Assembly (NCBI RefSeq): GCF_014653695.1 | Contig: NZ_BNAR01000005.1 | Coordinates: 620,001-684,000 of the forward strand | DNA from: Lentzea cavernae | GTDB lineage: Bacteria; Actinomycetota; Actinomycetes; Mycobacteriales; Pseudonocardiaceae | Direction: 5' to 3' | Length of the DNA: 64,000 nt | Translations under genes and position numbers: made by a program | In this document: in pieces, positions 42,557 to 50,788 of the stretch | How the letters are laid out: every line of letters starts with the position of its first letter | Numbering within the stretch: position 1 is the stretch's first letter | The notes under the pieces: generated by a model | Told to the model about the DNA's origin: nothing | Databases searched by the model: none | The model's input: only the letters and a program-made list of their open reading frames with translations

Positions 42557-43281
42557 CTACAGCATCGGCACCTGTGCCCGTAGTGGCGCAGGTGCTCCTC
42601 GTTGGCGGCGTCCCCGCCGGGGAGGTTGGAGCTCTGCCGCAGGGGAACGGTGACCTCGGCGGCGTCGGCGAGGGTGGTCAACCGCACCAGCAGGAGGTTC
42701 CACAGGTAGATGAAGCAGAGGGTGGACAGGCCGGCCGTGGTTCCACTGGCGCTGGGGAACACGGCGTCGCCGGACGGGATGCCGGTGTCCAGCACGGCGT
42801 CGGCCACGTCGCCCAGCTCGGCGAAGAACCTCGCGGGGGCGTTGTCCACGTGGGGCCTGGACACGACCGCGACGACGAAAGCGCCACGCTGCTCGAGTTC
42901 GCGGGCGGTCTCGACCGGGACCGCGTTGATGCCCGAGTTGGAGAAGAGGACGGCGACGTCGCCCGGCCGGACCCCGGCCTGCGCCGTCAGCGTCGCGGCC
43001 AGCCCGGAGACCCGCTCGAGCTGAGTGCTGGCCTGACCGCTCTGCAACGGCAGCAGTCCGGGGTGGAACAGCGGGCGCACGCAGGCCAGTCCTCCGGCGC
43101 GGTAGAAGCTCTCCAGCACCGCGGCCAGACCGTGTCCGGTGGCCGCGGTGTGCACCAGCCGTCCGGTGCGGACGACGTCGAGGAGCCGGTGGGCCACCGC
43201 GTCGAGGGTGGCGGCGTTGCGCTCTTCGAGCAGGCGGAGGTGTTCCCGCACCGCGGCACCGAAGTCGTCGACGAAATCCAT
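42557..43281 (-). CDS. SIS (sugar isomerase)-domain protein with a -1 frameshift in its last codons
   Basis: About 241 residues of SIS fold: HTAATGHGLAAVLESF near residues 45-60, VAVLFSNSGINAVPVETARELEQRG near 108-132 and NLPGGDAANEEHLRHYGH close to the end. ATG 43281 follows a GGGGAG site. The frame then runs through into antisense sequence with no stop for over 2 kb. Re-reading one base at 42571 instead gives Val-Pro-Met-Leu-stop at 42557, the ending normal for these proteins (YGHRVPxL). A missing G in AGGGTG is therefore likely, from mutation or sequence error. The exact DasR-type palindrome 44 bp upstream suggests amino-sugar phosphate metabolism. Confidence 0.8.
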
Positions 43282-43324
43282 GGTCACTCCCCCGCTCGGA
43301 CGGCTGCCCCCACCACCCCACGCA

Positions 43325-43336
43325 TGGTCTAGACCA
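43325..43336. promoter_or_regulatory. DasR-responsive-element-like palindrome
   Basis: TGGTCTAGACCA, a perfect 12-bp palindrome identical to the core of the dre site bound by the GntR/HutC regulator DasR in Streptomyces. It is 44 bp upstream of the SIS gene start, so N-acetylglucosamine-linked control is expected. Confidence 0.7.
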
Positions 43337-43345
43337 AATTGCGGG

Positions 43346-43837
43346 TCAGTCCGTCCCGTCGCGCACGTCCTGCCCCCGCTCGGCGAACGCCTTGAAGTCC
43401 TGCATGTGCCGCAACGACTGCTTGCGGAACGCGCCGGGCATCAGGAGCCCGACCACCCGCATCAGCACGCCGCTGAACCGGTACTCGTTCTCGCTCTCCC
43501 AGAGCGTCGAGTGAGGACCGGCCTCGCTCAGCCGTTCGCGCGCGGCACTCCACATGCCCTCGCCGACGATCTCGCGCTCGTAGTGGACGACGCCGCCCTT
43601 CGGAATCCCGTGCAGGTCCACCGGTTCCCGGCGCGTGATGGTCTCGGTGGCCTCCATCTTCTGCTTGCCCGTCTCCAGCACGACTCGCGACGTCGTGCCG
43701 ACGTGACCGTGCGTGCCGCTGATCGGCTCGTGCACCACCAAACCGCGCAACCACTTCGGCAGCTGCGCCGGGTCCGCCAGCAACGGGGCCACCTTCTCCA
43801 GCGGTTGATCGATCTGGATCGAGACTGTGTACTTCAC
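43346..43837 (-). CDS. SRPBCC (polyketide cyclase/START-like) protein
   Basis: A 163-residue SRPBCC-fold protein with the N-terminal strand VSIQIDQPLEKVAPLLADPAQLPKWL typical of the group and a hydrophobic pocket-forming fold. Members bind lipids or other hydrophobic ligands; no function can be assigned. GTG 43837 is preceded by CCGGAG seven bases upstream. An AGACC-ACC-GGTCT repeat lies 38 bp upstream, where the preceding WYL gene ends. Confidence 0.85.
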   Translation of the reverse strand: MKYTVSIQIDQPLEKVAPLLADPAQLPKWLRGLVVHEPISGTHGHVGTTSRVVLETGKQKMEATETITRREPVDLHGIPKGGVVHYEREIVGEGMWSAARERLSEAGPHSTLWESENEYRFSGVLMRVVGLLMPGAFRKQSLRHMQDFKAFAERGQDVRDGTD

Positions 43838-43875
43838 GGCGGCGCTCCGGATTCTCGAGTGGACGAACGCACGCT

Positions 43876-43888
43876 AGACCACCGGTCT
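43876..43888. promoter_or_regulatory. Short inverted repeat before SRPBCC gene
   Basis: AGACC-ACC-GGTCT, a 5-bp inverted repeat about 38 bp upstream of GTG 43837. The adjacent TGGTCTAG on the minus strand matches the left half of the DasR-type site at 43325, so a weak second site is possible. Confidence 0.3.
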
Positions 43889-44835
43889 CACCTGTACCGG
43901 TCGACGAGTGCTTTGCCGATCAACGCCAGTTCGTCACGCACGCCCGGAGGGCCGGTCACCTCGACCCAGTCGACCAGCCCGGCCAGTTCCCCGGCGACCA
44001 GGTGCTCGTCGTGGCCCCGGATCACGACCTCGACGCGCTCGTCGGCCGTGGGACCTCCCACCTCGAGCCGGCCGCCGAACGCCAGCCGGAGCACCCGTGT
44101 CCCGTGCGGCGCGCACACCGCCCGGACCTCGAGCGGCGTCCGCCTGCGGTCGACCTCGTCGGCGATCGCGCGCCAGCTCGCGGCGAGGTCGAAGTCCCCG
44201 GGACGGTGCACGGGATCACCGGTCGGCTCGACGGACGACACGCGATCGATCCGGAACGTCCTGCGTCCCGCCTCGGTGCCGGCCACCAGGTACCACGACG
44301 ACCCCTTGGCGACGATGCCCAGCGGGTGGACGGTCCTCTCGCTCCCGAGCCCTTCGCGGTCGACGTAACCGAGCCGCACCTGGACCCCGTGGATCACCGC
44401 GTCCTGCAGCGCGTCGAGGAAACGGGGCGGCCGGTGCTCGGCCCGGCTCGCCCCCCAGTTCCGCGGGTCCACGACCAACGACGACGCCGCTGCCTCCGCC
44501 TGCGCTCGGAAGGGCTCCGGCAGGGCCTGTACGAGCTTGCGCAGAGCGGCCTTCACGGCCGGCGTCACGACCGAGGCCGGACCGGCGACCGAGAACAGCG
44601 CGCGGGCCTCCCCCGCGGTCAGCCCGGACAGGTCCGTGCGGGCACCGCCCACGAGCCTCCAGCCGCCGCCCCGCCCCTGCGTGGAGTACACGGGCACCCC
44701 GGCCACGGCCAGGGCGTCCAGATCGCGGCGGGCGGTGCGCTCGGACACCTCCAGCTCCCGCGCGACCTCCGCCGCCGTCACCTGCTCACGCCGTTGCAGG
44801 AGGAGGAGAACGGCCACCAGCCGATCGGTTCGCAC
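43888..44835 (-). CDS. WYL-domain transcriptional regulator (YafY-type)
   Basis: A ~315-residue HTH_11 plus WYL-domain regulator. The helix-turn-helix covers residues ~5-45 (LLLLQRREQVTAAEVARELEVSERTARRDLDAL by pattern), with GGGWRLVGG after it. The WYL motif itself is at residues 181-183 (GSSWYLVAG). The ligand domain ends in an alpha/beta unit. GTG 44835 is chosen because homologous proteins begin with a short Arg-Thr-Asp-Arg-Leu sequence; a start further upstream (44895) is possible. It is divergent from the epoxide-hydrolase-like gene. Ligand unknown. Confidence 0.88.
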   Translation of the reverse strand: MRTDRLVAVLLLLQRREQVTAAEVARELEVSERTARRDLDALAVAGVPVYSTQGRGGGWRLVGGARTDLSGLTAGEARALFSVAGPASVVTPAVKAALRKLVQALPEPFRAQAEAAASSLVVDPRNWGASRAEHRPPRFLDALQDAVIHGVQVRLGYVDREGLGSERTVHPLGIVAKGSSWYLVAGTEAGRRTFRIDRVSSVEPTGDPVHRPGDFDLAASWRAIADEVDRRRTPLEVRAVCAPHGTRVLRLAFGGRLEVGGPTADERVEVVIRGHDEHLVAGELAGLVDWVEVTGPPGVRDELALIGKALVDRYR

Positions 44836-44898
44836 GCCGACAAGATTTCCACGGAAAGCGGTCAGGAGATGACCGGTTTCGGTCTGCAAGATCACCCC

Positions 44899-45840
44899 AT
44901 GACCTCACCCGCGTTCCCCGAACCCGCCCTCGTCGCCGTCAACGGCGTGGAGCTCGAAGTCTTCGAAGCAGGCCGGCACAACGCCGGAAACCCCGTCGTG
45001 CTCTGCCACGGCTGGCCCGAGCACGCCTTCACCTGGCGCCACCAGATGCCCGCCCTCGCCGCGGCGGGCTACCACGTCATCGCCCCGAACCAGCGCGGCT
45101 ACGGCAACTCGTCCCGCCCCGCCGAGGTGACCGCCTACGACATCGAACACCTGTCGGGCGACCTCGTCGCCCTGCTCGACCACCACGGCTACGACGACGC
45201 CACCTTCGTCGGTCACGACTGGGGCGCGATGGTCGTGTGGGGACTGACCCTGCTGCACCCCGGACGCGTGAACAAGGTGATCAACCTCAGCCTGCCCTAC
45301 CCCGAACGCGGGGACAGGCCCTGGATCGAGTTCCTGGAGGACGTGCTCGGCCCCGACTCCTACTTCGTCCACTTCAACCGGCAGCCAGGCGTCGCAGACG
45401 CCGTCTTCGAGGAGAACACGGCGCGGTTCCTGCGCAACCTGTACCGGAAGAACGTGCCGCCGAGTGAGCCGCGGCCGGGCATGGCGTTCCTCGAACTCGC
45501 CAGGGCGGACTCACCGCTCGGCGAGCCCGTGATGAGCGACGAAGAACTGGCCGTCTTCGTGTCCGCCTTCGAGTCGTCGGGCTTCACGGGCGGCATCAAC
45601 TGGTACCGCAACCTCGACCGCAACTGGCACCTGCTGGCGGACGTGGACCCGGTCATCCGGCAGCCCACGCTCATGATCTACGGCGAACGGGACGCCGTCG
45701 CCAGGTCCGAGGACCTGGCGAAGTTCGTGCCGAACGCGGAGGTGGTCACCCTGGACTGCGGTCACTGGATCCAGCAGGAGAAGCCGGAGGACACCACGAA
45801 GGCCATCCTCAGCTGGCTGGAACAGCAGGAGACCGCCTAG
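44899..45840 (+). CDS. Epoxide-hydrolase-like alpha/beta hydrolase
   Basis: A 313-residue alpha/beta hydrolase of the epoxide hydrolase group. The HGWPE motif is at residues 37-41. GHDWGAM places the nucleophile Asp107, and a late DCGHWIQQEKPE gives the catalytic His. These are the soluble epoxide hydrolase hallmarks. It is divergent from the WYL regulator. An in-frame ATG at 44869 is an alternative start. It ends three bases from the convergent DUF885 gene and is probably not part of the biosynthetic cluster. Confidence 0.9.
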   Translation: MTSPAFPEPALVAVNGVELEVFEAGRHNAGNPVVLCHGWPEHAFTWRHQMPALAAAGYHVIAPNQRGYGNSSRPAEVTAYDIEHLSGDLVALLDHHGYDDATFVGHDWGAMVVWGLTLLHPGRVNKVINLSLPYPERGDRPWIEFLEDVLGPDSYFVHFNRQPGVADAVFEENTARFLRNLYRKNVPPSEPRPGMAFLELARADSPLGEPVMSDEELAVFVSAFESSGFTGGINWYRNLDRNWHLLADVDPVIRQPTLMIYGERDAVARSEDLAKFVPNAEVVTLDCGHWIQQEKPEDTTKAILSWLEQQETA

Positions 45841-45843
45841 GGG

Positions 45844-47406
45844 TCATGGCCCCGCTCCCCCGCCCAACCGGGCCGCCTCGTCGACCTCGTCCCGGTCGCC
45901 GAGCAGCTCCCAGCGTTGAAGGGCGAGCGGAACGTTGCCCTCACGCCACAAGCGGCCGTGGAACGACGCGAGGCTGAACGACCCCTGGGCAGCGCACGCG
46001 GCGAGGAGGTTCTGGATCTGCGTCTTCCCGATCTGGTAGCTCATGCCCTGCCCCGGGTTGCCCGCGAAGTACACCGCCTCCTCCCACGCCGTCCCGCGGT
46101 CCACCGGTACGGCCGAGGCGAGGCGGTCAGCGGCCTGCTCGATGGTCATCGAGCCCAGGGCGAGGCCGATGTCCACTTCGACGCGCAGGGCGCGCAGGCG
46201 CATCGCGTTGACTAGGAACAGCTCGCTGTGCGGGGCGTCGGCGAACAGGCCAGCCCGCAGCAGGATCTCCTCGTGGTGGAACGCGATTCCCTCGTTGGGA
46301 GCGGAGTCGTAGTAGTGCCTGCGGACGGGGTCCGGGTGGCGCCACGACAACGCCAGCTGCCAGGCGTGGGCGCCTTCGTGCGCGATGCCGACGCGTGGGT
46401 CGGCGGCCTCGGCCCGGGCGAAGTACGGCAGGTCCGGGCGCGGGGCCGGGAGGTAGCGCACGGCGTCCTCGTCCGGCGAGGACGGGGTGGACGTGTGGTG
46501 TTCGACGCCCAGCCAGGTCAGTGGTTCGAGGTGGGCGGGAGTCGCCGCGTTGCGATAGCGGCGGAGGTCGTCGGGGAGGTCGAGGATGCCGCGCTCGCGG
46601 CAGAACTCGCGCACGGCCTGCTCGTCCTCGTGCTGCCGCGCGATCTGCGCCGCCACCGTCGGCAGCAGTCGCGGGGCTGGACGGCCTGCGGCACGGAGCA
46701 CCTGCTCCTCGGCGACGGCGCGGGTGTGCTCGCGCCGCCCGATGGCGAGCAGTTCGTCCACCGGGTGCGGCAGCAGTGCCACTCGATGCGCGAAGAAGCG
46801 GAAAGCCTCCGCGCCAGGTGCGGTCGGCGCCGTGAAGCCGGGAAGTCCGGTGGTCAGCCAGGAACGGAAGGAGTCCAGGGCGGCGACCGCGGCTTCGGCG
46901 TTCAACGAGAGCGCCGCCATCGCGGACTTCACGGTGTCGCCCGCATCGGCGAGCAGCACCAGTGCCGAACGAGCGAACGGCGCGGCAGCGTGTCCGGCGA
47001 GGTTCTCCTCGCCCTGCGCCAGCACATGGGGTACGTGTGCGAGCAGTTCCGCCACGCGCTGCACCGGGACAACGGGCTCCAGCAGGGCGACGAAGATCGG
47101 GCCCAGGCTCTGGTCGAGGTAGAAGCACGGGTTGCGTTGCCAGCCGCGCACCAGGTTCAGCTCCCAGTGCACGCGGGCCAGCGCCGATCCGACCAACCTG
47201 CCGTTCACCGGTGCGTGCGTGATGTCGGTGCGGTGGAAGCGGTCCGCGAACGACCGCAACGCCGTGAGTCGGGCCGTGACGGCGTCCGGGGACCAGTCCG
47301 GCAGCCAGCCGGGCGGGCGTTGCACCCTGGCGAGGTCGTCGTGGGTGTCGGGAGCGGTCGCGCGGCGCCATTCCCAGAACTCGTCGGCCAGGGCTTCGAG
47401 CGTCAC
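45844..47406 (-). CDS. DUF885-type zinc metallopeptidase-like protein of the NRPS cluster
   Basis: A 520-residue protein with the DUF885 outline: mostly helical, HEGAH (HExxH type, residues 343-347), a downstream Glu in APNEGIAFHHEE near 372 as third metal ligand, and a C-terminal YFAGNPGQGMSYQIGK segment typical of the family. Start GTG 47406 overlaps the stop of the asparagine synthetase gene (GTGA), so it is translated with the leftward biosynthetic operon. It may trim or hydrolyse a peptide intermediate or provide self-protection, but this is inference; no family member in NRPS pathways is known to me with certainty. It is the last gene of the operon. Confidence 0.82.
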   Translation of the reverse strand: MTLEALADEFWEWRRATAPDTHDDLARVQRPPGWLPDWSPDAVTARLTALRSFADRFHRTDITHAPVNGRLVGSALARVHWELNLVRGWQRNPCFYLDQSLGPIFVALLEPVVPVQRVAELLAHVPHVLAQGEENLAGHAAAPFARSALVLLADAGDTVKSAMAALSLNAEAAVAALDSFRSWLTTGLPGFTAPTAPGAEAFRFFAHRVALLPHPVDELLAIGRREHTRAVAEEQVLRAAGRPAPRLLPTVAAQIARQHEDEQAVREFCRERGILDLPDDLRRYRNAATPAHLEPLTWLGVEHHTSTPSSPDEDAVRYLPAPRPDLPYFARAEAADPRVGIAHEGAHAWQLALSWRHPDPVRRHYYDSAPNEGIAFHHEEILLRAGLFADAPHSELFLVNAMRLRALRVEVDIGLALGSMTIEQAADRLASAVPVDRGTAWEEAVYFAGNPGQGMSYQIGKTQIQNLLAACAAQGSFSLASFHGRLWREGNVPLALQRWELLGDRDEVDEAARLGGGAGP

Positions 47407-49223
47407 GCCGTGACCGTCACGTCGTACGTGCGCAGCCACCGGTCGACCTCGACGATCGGCAGCAGCAGGTGCAGGTTGTCCGCCATGGTCATCATCTCCG
47501 TCCTGCCCTCGGCGAGCGCCCGCACTTTTGGCACGTCCAGCAGGTCTGCCAGCGGGGAGTCCCCCGACGTCAGCACGGCGTCCAAAGCGGACCGCACCGC
47601 CGCACCGTGCGCCGGCGAGAACGTCGCGGGATAGGCACTCTTGCGGCGGTGCAGCACCTCGGAGGGGAGCAGATCGGCCACGGCGGCGCGCAACAGGCTC
47701 TTCTCCCTGCCGTCGGCGACCTTCATCTTCCACGGCACGTTCCACACGTACTCGAGCAACGTGTGGTCGCAGAACGGCACACGCACCTCCAGGCCGAGGG
47801 CCATGCTCATCCTGTCCTTGCGGTCCAACAGGTACAGGAGAGGTCCCTGCAAGCTCAGGTGCAGCACCTCGCGCATGCGCGCCTGCAGACCGGACTCACC
47901 GGGCAGCCGCGGCACGCGCGCCAGCATGGTGGCGTACCTGTCGCGTTCGTCGTCGTCCGGGCGCAGGCGTGCCCGCACGTCGGGGGCCAGGCAGTCGGTG
48001 AGTCGCGGGGCGGCGCCCAGCCAGGGGAACGTCTCACCCCAGACCGTGTCGCGGGAGAAGAACCAGGGGTAGCCGCCGAACACCTCGTCCGCGGCCTCAC
48101 CGGACAGGGCGACCGTGGACCGCTCGCGGACGGCCTGGAACAGCAGGTACATCGAGGCGTCGAACTGGCCTAGGCTCGGGGTGTCCCGCGCGGCGAGCGC
48201 CTCCGGGACGACGCCGGCGAGATCCGCGGGATCGAGCGTGATCGCGGTGTGGTCGACCCGGAGGTACTCGGCCGCCGCCAGCGCGAACGGTGTGTCGCGT
48301 TCCGGGCGCAGTGCCGTGGCGCGGAAGTCGTTGTCCGCGTTCTCGAAGTCCACCGAGAACGAGCGCAGGCCGCGCGGGCGGTGCACGGACGCGAGCGCGG
48401 TGATGGCGCTCGAGTCGAGACCACCGGACAGCAGCGTGCACAGCGGCACGTCCGCGACCAGTTGGTGCACCACGACTTCTTCGAGGATGTCGCGGACGTT
48501 GCGCACGGTCGTCTGCTGGTCGTGGGTGTGCTCGTGGCTGACCAGGCGCCAGTACGGCGTCTCGTGCACACCGCTGCGGTCCACCCGGACCAGGTGGCCC
48601 GGCTGCACCTGGCGCAGGTCGGTGAACGGCGTCTCCCACGGCATGGCCAGCCTGGGGTTGAACAGGATCGGGAGCTTGTCCTCGCTCGTGCGCGCGGTGA
48701 AACGCGGGTTCGCGAGCACCGCCTTCGGCTCGGAGCCGAACAGCACACCACCGGGGAAGGCGTGGTAGTACAGGGGCTTCACGCCGAGCCGGTCGCGGAC
48801 GAGCAGCAGCTCCTCCTTGCGGGAGTCCCAGATCGCGAACGCGTACATGCCCGCGAGGCGGTCGACGAGTCCCGCACCCCATTCGAGGTAAGCGTGCAGC
48901 ACGACCTCGGTGTCGGAGGAGGTCTCGAAGCGGTGCCCCAGTCCCATAAGCCGCACGCGCAGCTCGCGGAAGTTGTAGACCTCACCGCTGTAGGACAGCA
49001 CCACGGGCGCGTCCTGCCCGCCCTGGTGGGCGATCATCGGCTGCTTGCCGCCCTCGATGTCCACCACGGCGAGGCGCCGATGCCCCAACGCCACGTGCGG
49101 CCCCACCCAGACACCGTCGGAGTCCGGGCCACGACGGAACAGCGACGCCGTCATCGCCTCGATGGTCCGCCGTTGCGAGGTGAGGTCGCGGGTGAAGTCG
49201 ACCCAGCCGGTGATGCCGCACAT
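47403..49223 (-). CDS. asnB: Asparagine synthetase (glutamine-hydrolysing)
   Basis: A 606-residue AsnB-type enzyme. The N-terminal nucleophile Cys2 (MCGITGW) with RRGPDSDGVW and the glutaminase domain are intact. The synthetase domain has the PPi loop SGGLDSS at residues 266-272, and GEAADEVFGGYPW follows. The intact Cys2 argues against a beta-lactam synthetase. It would supply asparagine for the Asn-specific NRPS module and for beta-hydroxylation, or amidate another carboxylate in the pathway. Its start overlaps the stop of the GNAT-like gene by one base and its stop overlaps the DUF885 start. Confidence 0.93.
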   Translation of the reverse strand: MCGITGWVDFTRDLTSQRRTIEAMTASLFRRGPDSDGVWVGPHVALGHRRLAVVDIEGGKQPMIAHQGGQDAPVVLSYSGEVYNFRELRVRLMGLGHRFETSSDTEVVLHAYLEWGAGLVDRLAGMYAFAIWDSRKEELLLVRDRLGVKPLYYHAFPGGVLFGSEPKAVLANPRFTARTSEDKLPILFNPRLAMPWETPFTDLRQVQPGHLVRVDRSGVHETPYWRLVSHEHTHDQQTTVRNVRDILEEVVVHQLVADVPLCTLLSGGLDSSAITALASVHRPRGLRSFSVDFENADNDFRATALRPERDTPFALAAAEYLRVDHTAITLDPADLAGVVPEALAARDTPSLGQFDASMYLLFQAVRERSTVALSGEAADEVFGGYPWFFSRDTVWGETFPWLGAAPRLTDCLAPDVRARLRPDDDERDRYATMLARVPRLPGESGLQARMREVLHLSLQGPLLYLLDRKDRMSMALGLEVRVPFCDHTLLEYVWNVPWKMKVADGREKSLLRAAVADLLPSEVLHRRKSAYPATFSPAHGAAVRSALDAVLTSGDSPLADLLDVPKVRALAEGRTEMMTMADNLHLLLPIVEVDRWLRTYDVTVTA

Positions 49224-50344
49224 CAGATGCCTCCGTGGTGGACGGGGACGACGTTCCCGCCGCCGGTGGGCAGACCGGCCAGGAACCCGTCGAGGTGAAC
49301 CAGCCGCTGCCCGTGGACGCCGGGGGTCTCCCAGCGCAGATCGGTCCTCGGTGGACGCTGCTCGTCGAAGAAGTGGACCGCCTCGAACCCGGCGGTCAGC
49401 ACCGGGTTCGCCACCAGGAAGTCCCGCACCGGCGGGCGGTCCCGCCGGACGTGCAGCAGCAGCCGCTTGTAGGCGAAGTGGTTGGCGGGCAACGACACCT
49501 CGGGGCGCATCTTGCGCTTGAACTGGAAGATGCCCTTGCTGAGGAACGGCTCGGAGCCGGAGAGGTCGACGAGGTCGAACCCGTTCGCCGACGCCCATTG
49601 GAGGATCAACACGTACAACGCCATGTAGGTGCCCACCTGGTAGGGCTCCTCGCCGCCGGCCGCGACACCGGCCAGCCGGAGCACCAGCGTCCGTCCCTCC
49701 ACCCTGCACAACATGCCGGCGACCCGCTCGCCGGACTCGCACAGGAAGAACAGCTTCCCCCTGCGGAACAGGCACTCCAGCGCGCTGCGCCGCGACTCCG
49801 AGCGCATCGCGTCGCCGTGCCTGTTCACCATCGTCGGCCGGTGCATCTCGTCGTAGAACGAGTGGAAGTCGGACTCGCCGGCAGCGACCTCCAGCGTGCG
49901 TTCGCGGGACCTGAGCTCGCGGGCGTGCTGCTGACGGGCCTTGCGGGCGAGCCTGGCCGGCACCTCGGCGGGATCAGGTCCGACCGGAACGCCGAGGACG
50001 ATGCGGAACGGCAACGCCAGCGCGTGCTCCGGCACGGCGACGTCGTGCAGGTGCCCGACGAGGAGCAGGTCCGCCTCCGGTGCGGCGCTGCCGTCCGCCA
50101 GCTCCCGCCACGTGGTGCGGCGGGTGCTCTGCCGCGACGCCGAGCCACGGCGTTGTTCCAGGAACGGCAACACGTGCGTGAGCCCGTGCCGCAGACCCCC
50201 GTAGGCGATGGTCGGGCCGTCGGAGCCCACGGAGACGGTCAGCTCCGGAACCACGACAGCGGCCGTGTCGACGAGCCGGTGTGCGCGCACCAGCCACGGT
50301 GAGGAGCTGTTGTTCCACGCGTACCGCAGGTTCGCCGGAATCAC
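49223..50344 (-). CDS. FemAB/GNAT-like transferase (Acetyltransf_6 type)
   Basis: A 373-residue protein whose C-terminal half has the FemAB/BioF2-like GNAT signature: [21 protein letters not shown]-type helix [32 protein letters not shown] and [10 protein letters not shown] (a lysine-rich FKRxM motif). Relatives include acetyltransferases and aminoacyl-tRNA-dependent transferases that lengthen peptides. A role in acylating or extending the NRPS product is inferred. Start GTG 50344 overlaps the PanD stop (GTGA), and its stop overlaps AsnB by one base. The N-terminal half matches no domain I know. Confidence 0.75.
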   Translation of the reverse strand: MIPANLRYAWNNSSSPWLVRAHRLVDTAAVVVPELTVSVGSDGPTIAYGGLRHGLTHVLPFLEQRRGSASRQSTRRTTWRELADGSAAPEADLLLVGHLHDVAVPEHALALPFRIVLGVPVGPDPAEVPARLARKARQQHARELRSRERTLEVAAGESDFHSFYDEMHRPTMVNRHGDAMRSESRRSALECLFRRGKLFFLCESGERVAGMLCRVEGRTLVLRLAGVAAGGEEPYQVGTYMALYVLILQWASANGFDLVDLSGSEPFLSKGIFQFKRKMRPEVSLPANHFAYKRLLLHVRRDRPPVRDFLVANPVLTAGFEAVHFFDEQRPPRTDLRWETPGVHGQRLVHLDGFLAGLPTGGGNVVPVHHGGI

Positions 50345-50763
50345 CCGGCCTCCACCACGTTCCCCGGCTTCAGCCCGTACCCGTCCGGCGCGGCGGCGAG
50401 GGTCGCCGCGTCCTGGCTCACCACCCTGTTGTCCCCGTCGACGAACACCACGCTGGGCTTGACGCCGGCGGCGTCCGCTTCCGCGACGCTCGCGTAGGCG
50501 ATGATGATCACCAGGTCGCCGTGCTGGACGAGACGGGCGGCGGCGCCGTTCACACCGATGATCCCGGTGCCGCGCGGACCCTCGATGACGTAGGTCTCGA
50601 GCCGGCTGCCGTTGTTGATGTCCACGAGGTGGATCAGTTCACCCGGCAGCAGGTCGGCCGCGTCCATGAGGTCGGCGTCGATGGTGAGCGAGCCGACGTA
50701 GTTCAGGTCGCACTGGGTGATGGTGGCCCGGTGGATCTTGGACTTGAGCATCGTCCGGAACAT
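50341..50763 (-). CDS. panD: Aspartate 1-decarboxylase (PanD), inside NRPS operon
   Basis: A 140-residue pyruvoyl enzyme that makes beta-alanine from L-aspartate. Lys9, the cleavage site Gly24-Ser25 (YVGS) that forms the pyruvoyl group, and the usual [18 protein letters not shown] strand region are all present, so it should be active. It lies between the PLP enzyme and the transferase with a 25-bp gap and a GTGA overlap. There is no panB, panC or panE beside it, so it probably serves the peptide rather than pantothenate synthesis. Confidence 0.95.
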   Translation of the reverse strand: MFRTMLKSKIHRATITQCDLNYVGSLTIDADLMDAADLLPGELIHLVDINNGSRLETYVIEGPRGTGIIGVNGAAARLVQHGDLVIIIAYASVAEADAAGVKPSVVFVDGDNRVVSQDAATLAAAPDGYGLKPGNVVEAG

Positions 50764-50788
50764 GCGCTTTTTGCCTCTCGGGTGGGAG

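Noticed and set aside
47403-49223. Beta-lactam synthetase (clavam-type cluster with AsnB-like and clavaminate-synthase-like genes)
   Set aside because: The glutaminase Cys2 and domain are intact, and an Asn-coded NRPS module explains both genes more simply. No proclavaminate amidinohydrolase or carboxyethylarginine synthase is present.
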